A stretch of DNA of 64,000 bases. Origin: DATARH01 sp036008175. GTDB lineage: Bacteria; Pseudomonadota; Alphaproteobacteria; ATCC43930; CGMCC-115725. Of the stretch, positions 57,736-64,000 are shown one piece after another. Position 1 is the first letter of the stretch, and every line of letters starts with the position of its first letter. The stretch lies in the NCBI GenBank assembly GCA_036008175.1, contig DASYOB010000020.1, positions 1 to 64,000 on the forward strand, in the 5' to 3' direction. The notes below the pieces were generated by a model. It was not told where the DNA came from. It saw nothing but the letters and a program-made list of their open reading frames with translations, and ran no database searches. The position numbers were made by a program, and so were the translations under genes.

Positions 57736-58620
57736 TTATCCGGGCCCGTCAAGATAGCGCGCGAGAAACGCTGGTACACGGGCCAACGCATCCTGGCGGG
57801 CGGCAGGATCGGTGCCGACGATCGGGACGATCCCGGCGCGAGTCACGTAGGCGGGCAATTGTTGAACCTGCCGGTCCGGCGCATCGAACGCATGATAGGC
57901 GCCCGGATAAGCCTGGCTTTCGATGCGCGAGCCGCGACCGATCGCGCCTTGGAGAAAGGTCTGGCACGGGGCGGCAGGCGTCCACACGTCCGCGGCGCCC
58001 ACCAGCACCAATAGCGGGATCGCGGTGGTCCAGCCGGCCGCCTGCCGGGCATCGTTGCAAGCACCCGGATAGAAGGCTGCGGCGGCGCGAAAATCGCCCT
58101 GCGGCAGCTGCGACGGTCGGCCGAGGCTCTGAGTGCCGATCGAGTTCAGCACCGTCGCGCCACCCTGCGACCAACCGACGACTCCGACCCGATCGCCGCG
58201 CACAAAAGGCTGCGCCTGGAGATACCAGAGCGCGCCATAGGCATCCTTCGGCCGCTTGCGATAAAGATCGAGATCGAATCCGCCGATGGAGCACATCTCG
58301 CCGTGATGGCGCGGCCCGAAGCTGTCGACGAGCAGGAAAACATAACCGCGGCGCGTAAACTCCTCGGCCCATTGCCTGTAGATCGGAGTGATCAGTCCGT
58401 TGGTACGGCCGAACATGCCGCTGCAGCCATGCAACCCGACAATGGCCGAGTGGCGGCCCTCGCCCGCCGGGCGGAACAGATATCCATCGAGCACGGTCGC
58501 GGGCTGGCCGGCGCCATTGTCATCAAGCGAAGGAAAATGAACCGCTTCCTGTCCAGCCGCTTCGGCACAGCCAAGCCAGAGCGCCATCACGGCAGCAACG
58601 AAGTGCCCAACGCGGTTCAT
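57736..58620 (-). CDS. Exported dienelactone hydrolase-family protein
   Basis: 294 residues with a signal peptide (FVAAVMALWLGCAEA). Dienelactone hydrolase fold: SAIVGLHGCSGMFGRTNGLI, the elbow VVGWSQGGATVLNS with Ser in place of the Cys of classic DLH, Asp in VGAADVWTPAAPC and His in YPGAYHAFDAPDR. Probably an esterase. Extra cysteines (HGCSG, EMCSI, GACND, APCQT) may form disulfides in the periplasm. It reads toward the MetX-like gene, 74 bp away on the same strand. Confidence 0.8.
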   Translation of the reverse strand: MNRVGHFVAAVMALWLGCAEAAGQEAVHFPSLDDNGAGQPATVLDGYLFRPAGEGRHSAIVGLHGCSGMFGRTNGLITPIYRQWAEEFTRRGYVFLLVDSFGPRHHGEMCSIGGFDLDLYRKRPKDAYGALWYLQAQPFVRGDRVGVVGWSQGGATVLNSIGTQSLGRPSQLPQGDFRAAAAFYPGACNDARQAAGWTTAIPLLVLVGAADVWTPAAPCQTFLQGAIGRGSRIESQAYPGAYHAFDAPDRQVQQLPAYVTRAGIVPIVGTDPAARQDALARVPAFLARYLDGPG

Positions 58621-58760
58621 TATCGAGGTTCCTTGTCTTCGTTGTGGTGTCGATTACTCGCTTGTCCCGTCTCTTTTCGCTCTTGCGCGCGTCGCGACAC
58701 AGTGCCAGATTCCCATTGTCGTCAACTTGGCGGGAGGGTGTGTAGCAAGCATGACACCAC

Positions 58761-58911
58761 CTGGCTGTTACCAGTTGCCGACCCCTTGGCATCGGCAACC
58801 GAGCGGAAAGTCCAAGATTTAGCTCGGCCCTTCGGTCCGAGCGCGAAGCTGAACTTCGCAAACCGACCCCCGCTTGTCGCCCAGGGCTTAACGCCACGGC
58901 GCGCGGGGGTC
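58761..58911 (+). promoter_or_regulatory. Run of hairpins upstream of a hydrolase gene
   Basis: Within the 322-bp gap 58621-58942 are consecutive stems: CTGG/CCAG (58761-58774); GTTGCCGA/TCGGCAAC (58774-58799); GCTCGG/CCGAGC (58822-58842); GCGAAG/CTTCGC (58843-58859); and GACCCCCGC/GCGGGGGTC (58865-58911, 29-base loop). The last ends 31 bases before the ATG at 58943. It looks like a structured 5' leader; I cannot match it to a known riboswitch. The left half of the gap shows nothing. Confidence 0.5.
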
Positions 58912-58942
58912 TTGCTATGTCCGATCGGATGCGAGGGATAGC

Positions 58943-59833
58943 ATGTCGGTGATTGATCTGGACAGCTCCGGCCCGACCTCGCGCATCTATTTCTCGCAGC
59001 GGCTCAGGCCGCATTACGTCGACTGGGGCAACCCGAGCGCGCCGCCGCTTTTGCTCGTCCATGGCGGGCGCGACCATTGCCGCAATTGGGACTGGGTGGC
59101 TGCCGCGCTGCGCAAGGACTGGCACGTCCTGGCGCCCGATTTGCGCGGCCATGGCGACAGCCAATGGTCCCCCGACGGCAACTATTCGACGGCCGCCTAT
59201 GTCTACGACCTGGCGCAGCTGATCCATCAGCAAGAGCTGGCGCCGGTCACCATCATCGCGCATTCGCTCGGCGGCAACATCGCGATCCGCTATACCGGTG
59301 TCTACCCTGAAAAGGTCCGTCGGCTCGTGGCCATCGAGGGCCTCGGCCCCTCGCCAAAGCAGATGGCGAAGCGCTCGGCAGTCCCGATCGCCGATCGCAT
59401 GCAGAAATGGGTCGAGGAACAGCGTGCGCTTTCCGGACGCATGCCGCGCCGCTACGCCTCGATCGACGATGCGCTCAAACGCATGCAGGAGGCAAACGCC
59501 CACCTCTCGCCCGAGCAGGCGCGCCATCTGACCCAATATGGGGTCAACCAGAACGAGGACGGCACCTACAGCTGGAAATTCGACAATTACGTCCGTGCCG
59601 ACTCGCCTTATGGCATGAGCCGGGCCGAAATCGAGCAGCTATGGGGCCGCATCTCCTGTCCGACCCTGATGGTGTACGGCAAGGAGAGCTGGGCCTGGGC
59701 TTCGAACCCCGAACAGGACGGCCGCTTGGCGCATTTCCAAGATGCCCGTGTCGCCGCGATCGACGGCGCCGGCCATTGGGTGCACCACGACCGGCTCCAG
59801 GTGTTTTTGGACCTGCTGCGCGACTTCCTCTGA
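58943..59833 (+). CDS. Alpha/beta hydrolase
   Basis: 296-residue cytoplasmic hydrolase (alpha/beta hydrolase fold 1). Oxyanion motif LLVHGGRDHCRNW, then APDLRGHGDSQWS, nucleophile elbow IIAHSLGGNIAIR, acid in VYGKESWAWASNPEQ or nearby, and His in IDGAGHWVHHDRL. A common uncharacterised type in alphaproteobacteria. Preceded by the hairpin-rich leader and followed nine bases after its stop by the metal transporter, so the two genes may share a transcript. Confidence 0.82.
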   Translation: MSVIDLDSSGPTSRIYFSQRLRPHYVDWGNPSAPPLLLVHGGRDHCRNWDWVAAALRKDWHVLAPDLRGHGDSQWSPDGNYSTAAYVYDLAQLIHQQELAPVTIIAHSLGGNIAIRYTGVYPEKVRRLVAIEGLGPSPKQMAKRSAVPIADRMQKWVEEQRALSGRMPRRYASIDDALKRMQEANAHLSPEQARHLTQYGVNQNEDGTYSWKFDNYVRADSPYGMSRAEIEQLWGRISCPTLMVYGKESWAWASNPEQDGRLAHFQDARVAAIDGAGHWVHHDRLQVFLDLLRDFL

Positions 59834-59842
59834 GCCGCCGGC

Positions 59843-61135
59843 GTGCTGTTCCGCCGGCGACACCACCTGCGGCGCCATAGCAATTGGCGCGGCTTCCTTC
59901 TCCTCCTCGGCCCGGGACTTATCACCGGCGCCTCGGACGACGACCCCAGCGGTATCGCCACCTATTCGCAGGCCGGCGCTCAATTCGGCTTCAACATGAC
60001 CTGGGTCATGTTGTTCACTTGGCCGCTGATGGCGGCGATCCAGGAAGTCAGCGCCCGCATTGGCCGGGTCACCGGCAAGGGGATCGCTGCCAATTTGCGC
60101 GAGCACTACCCGCCGTCGCTGCTGCGCGCGATAGTTGGTCTGCTGCTGATCGCGAATTTCATCAATCTCGGCGCCGATCTCGGCGCGATGGGCGACGCAT
60201 TGCGCCTGCTGGTCGGCGGCCCGACGGGGCTTTACGTGATCCTGTTCGCGGCGTTCTGCGCCGTCCTTGAGATCTATGCGAGCTACAGGCGCTATGTCAG
60301 GTACTTGAAATGGATGACGCTGTCGCTGTTCGCCTATATCGCGACAGCGCTCGTTGTTGCCGTGCCCTGGGCCGAGGTCACCTACGGCACCTTCGTGCCG
60401 CACGTCGTGTGGCAGCAGGATTACGTCGTCGTGATTGTGGCGGTGCTGGGCACCACGATCAGTCCCTACCTGTTTTTTTGGCAGGCGTCCGAAGAAGCCG
60501 AAGACGAGAGGATCGACGGCGCCGCTCACCCGCTTACCGAAGCGCCGGAAGAGGCCTATCGCGAGATCCGGCGCATCGAGTTCGACACCTATCTAGGGAT
60601 GGGTTTTTCGAACCTGGTCGCGTTCTTCATCATCGTCACCACCGCGGCCACCTTGCACGCGCATGGCATCACCGATGTTCAAACCTCCGAGCAGGCCGCC
60701 AAGGCGCTGCGCCCGATTGCCGGCGAGTTTGCCTTCATCGTATTTGCATTGGGCATTCTCGGCACTGGCCTGTTGGCGATTCCGGTGCTCGCCGGGTCGT
60801 CAGCATATGCGCTCGCCGAGGCGATGCAATGGACGTCCGGGCTCAGCCGCTCTCCGCAGGAGGCCAAGCATTTCTATGCCACGATCGTGGGCGGCACGCT
60901 GATCGGGGTCGGGATCAATTTCGTCCATCTCGACCCAATCAAGGCGCTGTTCTGGACCGCTGTCATCAATGGCGTTGTCGCTGTGCCGCTGATGGTCGTG
61001 ATGATGCTGATGACGACGCAGCCGCGCGTTATGGGCCAGTTCACGCTGCCGCGCCTCCTCTGGGTCGTCGGCTGGATCTCGACGGCAGCGATGGCGCTCG
61101 CGGTGGTAACGATGTTCGCGACCTGGCAGGGCTAG
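59843..61135 (+). CDS. Nramp-related divalent metal transporter
   Basis: 430-residue membrane protein with about 11 spans. The first helix motif GPGLITGASDDDPSGIATYS corresponds to the DPGN metal site of Nramp proteins but reads DDDPSGI. In the sixth helix, the MPH motif is replaced by TTISPYLFFWQASEEAED. This combination fits the Nramp-related group (for example Mg2+ or other cation carriers) rather than a classic MntH. GTG start at 59843. Ion specificity uncertain. Confidence 0.8.
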   Translation: MLFRRRHHLRRHSNWRGFLLLLGPGLITGASDDDPSGIATYSQAGAQFGFNMTWVMLFTWPLMAAIQEVSARIGRVTGKGIAANLREHYPPSLLRAIVGLLLIANFINLGADLGAMGDALRLLVGGPTGLYVILFAAFCAVLEIYASYRRYVRYLKWMTLSLFAYIATALVVAVPWAEVTYGTFVPHVVWQQDYVVVIVAVLGTTISPYLFFWQASEEAEDERIDGAAHPLTEAPEEAYREIRRIEFDTYLGMGFSNLVAFFIIVTTAATLHAHGITDVQTSEQAAKALRPIAGEFAFIVFALGILGTGLLAIPVLAGSSAYALAEAMQWTSGLSRSPQEAKHFYATIVGGTLIGVGINFVHLDPIKALFWTAVINGVVAVPLMVVMMLMTTQPRVMGQFTLPRLLWVVGWISTAAMALAVVTMFATWQG

Positions 61136-61151
61136 CCCGCCGGCGGATTCG

Positions 61152-61544
61152 CTAGAGTCGATCCTTGTTCTCGACGATCTTCCAGAAGGTGTTCTTCTCG
61201 ACGATCCTGTCGCCGCGGAAGCGGTAGATGTCGCAGCCCTGGTAGTTCAATTCCTCGCCATCGGCGCCCTTGCCCCGCACCGTCCAGATCGAGACGGCCT
61301 GGTCGCCGGCGAGGATGTAGTCCTGTCCGTCCCAGCGCATGTCGGGGATTTGCCGGAAGCGGTCGCTGAGCGCCTTGCGGATCGCCGCCTTGCCGCGCAG
61401 CGTGCGGCCGACCGGCTCCGGGCCGCGCGCCAGGCAGAATACCGCATCCTCGGCGAAGTAGCTGACGATACGCTCGACATCGCGGCTGTTGAACGCCGCC
61501 GAAATCGCCTGCATCAGCTCCTCGGTGAGTTGGATTTCGGCCAT
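61152..61544 (-). CDS. NTF2-like/SnoaL-type protein
   Basis: 130-residue cone-shaped NTF2-fold protein. Typical pattern: MQAISAAFNSRDVERIVSYF, EDAVFCLARGPEPVGRTLRG, AAIRKALSDRFRQIPDM and CDIYRFRGDRIVEKNTFWKI. Such proteins may be small hydrolases, isomerases or binding proteins. ATG 61544 with GGGGAGAG upstream. Convergent with the transporter, 16 bp apart; divergent from the peroxidase gene. Confidence 0.8.
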   Translation of the reverse strand: MAEIQLTEELMQAISAAFNSRDVERIVSYFAEDAVFCLARGPEPVGRTLRGKAAIRKALSDRFRQIPDMRWDGQDYILAGDQAVSIWTVRGKGADGEELNYQGCDIYRFRGDRIVEKNTFWKIVENKDRL

Positions 61545-61608
61545 CTCTCCCCTCTCCTTCGCGTTCAGGTTTCGACGACAGCATCGCTGCGACCGGCTAT
61601 GCTACGGC

Positions 61609-62226
61609 ATGAGCGGGAGCCAAGCCCAGCGCTGGTCTGTGGCGACATGTGCGATCGCCGCCGCAGTTGCTTTCGCCGGGCTGTCCGCGTCCCCCGTTCC
61701 AGCTGCCGAGAGGTCCAAGATGGCGACAAGCGATACCGAAATCGGCGATGCTTATCAGTTCGAATTCACCTCGATCGATGGCGACAAGCTGCCGCTCGCC
61801 GCCTGGCGCGGGCGGCCGGTGCTCATCGTCAACACCGCGTCGTTTTGCGGCTACACTCCGCAATATCGCGATCTCGAAGCGCTGTACCGGCAATACCACG
61901 CACGCGGGCTCGTCGTCCTCGGCGTACCGTCCAACGATTTCGGCGAGCAGGAGCCGGGCACGGCGTCCGAGATCAAACAGTTCTGCGAAACCAACTATCA
62001 GGTCGATTTCCCGCTGACCGAAAAGTATCGAGTGATCGGTTCCGCCGCCCACCCGTTCTACCAATGGGCCGCCGGCACGCTCGGCGAGGCCGGCACACCG
62101 CGCTGGAATTTCCACAAATACCTGATCGGCCCGGACGGCCAGCTGGCCGGAGCCTGGCCGTCGCAAGTCCGTCCGACCGACATCGCAATCACCGGCGAAA
62201 TCGAGACCGCGCTGGCAAAACCATAG
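61609..62226 (+). CDS. Glutathione peroxidase-family protein, exported
   Basis: 205 residues with a signal peptide (CAIAAAVAFAGLSASPVPAA). The peroxidase motif has the catalytic Cys in VNTASFCGYTPQY, then LGVPSNDFGEQEPGT (Gln) and RWNFHKYLIGPDGQL (Trp, Asn). The catalytic tetrad is complete, with Cys instead of Sec. A periplasmic GPx would probably use thioredoxin-like reductants. Followed 26 bp later by a GlcG/HbpS-like gene. Confidence 0.85.
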   Translation: MSGSQAQRWSVATCAIAAAVAFAGLSASPVPAAERSKMATSDTEIGDAYQFEFTSIDGDKLPLAAWRGRPVLIVNTASFCGYTPQYRDLEALYRQYHARGLVVLGVPSNDFGEQEPGTASEIKQFCETNYQVDFPLTEKYRVIGSAAHPFYQWAAGTLGEAGTPRWNFHKYLIGPDGQLAGAWPSQVRPTDIAITGEIETALAKP

Positions 62227-62252
62227 CCATCAGCTTAGAAGGAGGCACCGTC

Positions 62253-62738
62253 ATGTTTGTCGTTCGTTGTGGATTGTTTGCAGCCGCGGTGACGATGTCG
62301 GCTCCGGCCGGCGCGCAGCTGCTCAGCCACAAGGACCTGTCGCTCGCCACCGCGTTGACGATCGCGACCACCGCTGCCGACACCTGCAAAGGCCAAGGCA
62401 ACCGCGTCTCAGTCGCTGTCGTCGGCCGCAACGGCGAGGTCATTGTCCAGCTGCGCGGCGACGATTCCTCGCCGCACACGTTCGAGAACAGCTTTCGCAA
62501 GGCCTATACCTCGCGCACCTTCCGCATCCCCTCGGGCGAGATCGCCGACCGATACAAGCAGGACCCAGCCTTCTTCGCCGTGCACCTGAACAACGTGATC
62601 CCCGCGCAAGGGGCGCTGCCCATCAAGATCGGCGACGAAGTCGTCGGCGCGGTCGGCGTTTCCGGGTCGCCCGGCGGCGACAAGGACGAGGTCTGCGCCA
62701 AGGCCGGGATCGACAAGGTCGCCGACCAGCTGAAATGA
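62253..62738 (+). CDS. GlcG/HbpS-like (DUF336) exported protein
   Basis: 161 residues with a signal peptide (FAAAVTMSAPAGAQ). The DUF336 fold shows ATALTIATTAADTCKGQGNR, VSVAVVGRNGEVIVQLRGDD, KAYTSRTFRIPSGEI and ALPIKIGDEVVGAVGVSGSP. Secreted members such as HbpS bind heme and respond to oxidative stress; others act with glycolate oxidase. Its place after a glutathione peroxidase supports an oxidative-stress link. Strong ribosome site GAAGGAGG. Confidence 0.82.
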   Translation: MFVVRCGLFAAAVTMSAPAGAQLLSHKDLSLATALTIATTAADTCKGQGNRVSVAVVGRNGEVIVQLRGDDSSPHTFENSFRKAYTSRTFRIPSGEIADRYKQDPAFFAVHLNNVIPAQGALPIKIGDEVVGAVGVSGSPGGDKDEVCAKAGIDKVADQLK

Positions 62739-63035
62739 GATCCGCTTTGGAGGGCGCGGTCTGCTGCTGGTCAGCAGCCGGATTTTCGTGTCAATTCGGT
62801 CAACTCGCTGAAAACGCTCAGAAACGGCAAAATGACGGCGGCCCATAACAGCGAAAAAACAGCGGCCGAACAGCTAGGAAACAGCGGGAAACAACGACCG
62901 AAACGGCAGTAGCGTGGGCAATTGTCCCAGGATCGCTGCTTATATCATAATAAATCCGGATTGTCAAGATAAAATTGCGATTCCGGCAGCCAGGGCGCAG
63001 ACCAAACACGGGAGCCACCAATTCCCGCGTAGCCG
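62739..63035. other. Gene-free gap with GCTGTT repeats
   Basis: 297 bp without a credible gene. On the reverse strand, GCTGTT is repeated at irregular intervals between about 62845 and 62905, and a strong promoter (62939-62967) points into this stretch. The remainder to the greB stop shows nothing recognisable. Confidence 0.45.
62939..62967 (-). promoter_or_regulatory. Strong sigma70-type promoter with CCGGAT spacer (second copy)
   Basis: On the reverse strand TTGACA (62962-62967), 17-bp spacer with ATCCGGAT, then TATAAG (62939-62944). Same layout as the promoter at 31231-31259, including TCTTGACAA before the palindrome. It reads toward lower coordinates, into a stretch with no credible gene. 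Confidence 0.6.
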
Positions 63036-63587
63036 TCAGCTGTCCCTGTAGCGGATTTCGACGACCTCGATCCGCTCGATCCCGGCGGGCGTGCGCAGGT
63101 CGACAATGTCGCCCACCTGCCCCTTCAGCAGCGCGCGGGCGATCGGCGAGATCCAGCTGACCCGGCCCTGCTCGAGATCGGCCTCGTCGATGCCGACGAT
63201 CGTGATCGTCCTCTCGGCGCCCGCCTCGTTCGCGTAGGTTACGGTCGCGCCGAAAAATACCTGGTCGCGGTTTTTCTGCGCCTCGGGATCGACCACCGCG
63301 GCGGTCTCCAGCCGCTTCGACAAAAATCGGACGCGGCGGTCGATCTCGCGCAGCCGCTTCTTCCCGTAGAGGTAATCGCCGTTCTCGGAGCGATCGCCAT
63401 TGCCGGCGGCCCACGCCACCACCTCGACGGTTTTCGGCCGGTCTTCGCGCAAGAGCCGACGCAACTCCTCCTGCATGTGGCGATGTCCCTCAGGGGTCAT
63501 GTAGTTCTTGACCCCGGCCGGAAGCTCCGGCGCGTCGTCCGGGAGATCCGGTTCGTCGTCGGTCTCTTTTACGAAAGCCTTGCTCAT
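63036..63587 (-). CDS. greB: GreB transcription elongation factor
   Basis: 183-residue Gre factor that rescues backtracked RNA polymerase by stimulating RNA cleavage. The N-terminal coiled coil contains EVVAWAAGNGDRSENGDYLY then GKKRLREIDRRVRFLSKRLE, with the acidic tip at ENGDY; the C-terminal FKBP-like domain starts VFFGATVTYANEAGAER. An extra 25-residue acidic N-terminus precedes YMTPEGHRHM. ATG 63587 has AAGGTGAT upstream and overlaps the stop of the CoA-transferase gene. Confidence 0.9.
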   Translation of the reverse strand: MSKAFVKETDDEPDLPDDAPELPAGVKNYMTPEGHRHMQEELRRLLREDRPKTVEVVAWAAGNGDRSENGDYLYGKKRLREIDRRVRFLSKRLETAAVVDPEAQKNRDQVFFGATVTYANEAGAERTITIVGIDEADLEQGRVSWISPIARALLKGQVGDIVDLRTPAGIERIEVVEIRYRDS

Positions 63588-64000
63588 CAGATCACCTTCT
63601 CCGCTCGCAGCGCGGCGATCTCCGTCGCATCGTAGCCGAGGCTTTGCAGGATCTGCTCGGTATGCTCGCCGAGCAGCGGCGCCGGTCGGCGATAGGTGCC
63701 CGGGGTTTCCGACAGCTCGATCGGCGTCGGCGCCAAGGGCACGGCCCGGTCGAGCGTTGGGAACTCGCGCTCCTCTAGTAGATGGGCGGCGCGGATATGG
63801 GCATCGTCCAGCGCCTGCTGCGGCGAATACACCCGGCCGGCGACGATGTTGGCCTTTTCGAGTTCGGCCAATGCCTCCTCGCAGCTCCGCTCGGCACACC
63901 AATCGGCCATCCGCGCCGAGACGGTCTCGCCATTGTCGGCGCGAGACTGGTCGTCGATATAGCGCGGGTCGGCGAGCCAATGCTCCTCGCCGATCATGCG
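63587..64000 (-). CDS. CaiB/BaiF CoA-transferase family III, 5' part outside the window
   Basis: The C-terminal about 138 residues of a class III CoA-transferase. MADWCAERSCEEALAELEKA then NIVAGRVYSPQQALDDAHIR and PLLGEHTEQILQSLGYDATE are typical of the last third of CaiB/BaiF/Frc enzymes. The catalytic Asp lies in the missing N-terminal part. The frame remains open at base 64000. Its stop overlaps the greB start by one base (TGATG), an unusual pairing of a metabolic gene with an elongation factor. Confidence 0.8.
   Translation of the reverse strand, partial: RMIGEEHWLADPRYIDDQSRADNGETVSARMADWCAERSCEEALAELEKANIVAGRVYSPQQALDDAHIRAAHLLEEREFPTLDRAVPLAPTPIELSETPGTYRRPAPLLGEHTEQILQSLGYDATEIAALRAEKVI

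Noticed and set aside
58303..58941. Forward open frame before the hydrolase at 58943
   Set aside because: It overlaps a secreted hydrolase on the other strand and then the hairpin-rich leader; composition changes abruptly and no domain is visible.

Overview
The window looks like the chromosome of a free-living, high-GC alphaproteobacterium, probably a soil or freshwater member of the Rhodospirillales or Hyphomicrobiales. The evidence is the strong GC bias at third codon positions (with long antisense open frames as a by-product), clear AGGAGG-type ribosome binding sites, many ATGA/GTGA gene overlaps, and several families typical of that class: a phasin, DUF992, DUF4189, DUF1330, a SPOR-domain D,D-carboxypeptidase, and a galU-phosphomannomutase pair. 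No rRNA, tRNA or CRISPR array was seen.

Left part (1-39.1 kb) is mostly metabolic and transport genes. In order: argS (partial) with a dGTPase-like gene; two tandem AAHS-type MFS carriers with a luciferase-like monooxygenase; a DUF2721 protein; a gene-poor stretch with a hicAB toxin-antitoxin pair; a split chromate transporter; a CoA-transferase; a quinone reductase; a frameshifted peptide-binding protein; two tandem SHS-type MFS carriers; DUF992 and small membrane proteins; an Ldh-type dehydrogenase; a LuxR regulator coupled to an HtrA-like protein without a catalytic triad; a flavin reductase; a KirBac-like K+ channel; a two-subunit Rieske dioxygenase; a complete OsmF/YehYXW-type osmolyte ABC operon; glpD with a HAD phosphatase; an aminotransferase; two DUF4189 proteins; a four-gene reverse-strand cluster (acyl-CoA dehydrogenase, DUF1330, aspartate dehydrogenase, arylformamidase-like hydrolase); and a molybdopterin oxidoreductase.

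An integrated island lies at about 40.43-51.07 kb. It is bounded by a 16-bp direct repeat (TTCGCCATCCTTCGCC), each copy followed 17 bp later by TATGGGTAG. It separates a VWA-domain gene from a DnaJ-domain gene that I infer were once neighbours. It carries a P4-type tyrosine integrase, a short tail module (chaperone-like small genes, a gp10-like protein, a 750-residue tape measure), a cold-shock protein, a NYN/PIN-like ribonuclease and several unknown genes. Its right third is dense in hairpins, has three copies of a structured repeat, and contains four tiny single-span membrane proteins. No capsid, portal or terminase gene is visible. It also holds a striking candidate RNA switch (48067-48213) in which one segment can pair with either an upstream anti-sequence or the ribosome binding site of the next gene. 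An AT-rich GIY-YIG-like gene just left of the island looks like a separate acquisition.

The right part (51-64 kb) returns to chromosomal genes: DnaJ-domain membrane protein, galU, phosphomannomutase/phosphoglucomutase, a D,D-carboxypeptidase, phasin with paired operator-like palindromes, three alpha/beta hydrolases (one preceded by a series of hairpins), an Nramp-related transporter, an NTF2-like protein, glutathione peroxidase, a GlcG/HbpS-like protein, greB and a partial CaiB/BaiF CoA-transferase. Four REP-like palindromic element types are scattered through the window, two of them reaching into the start regions of genes.
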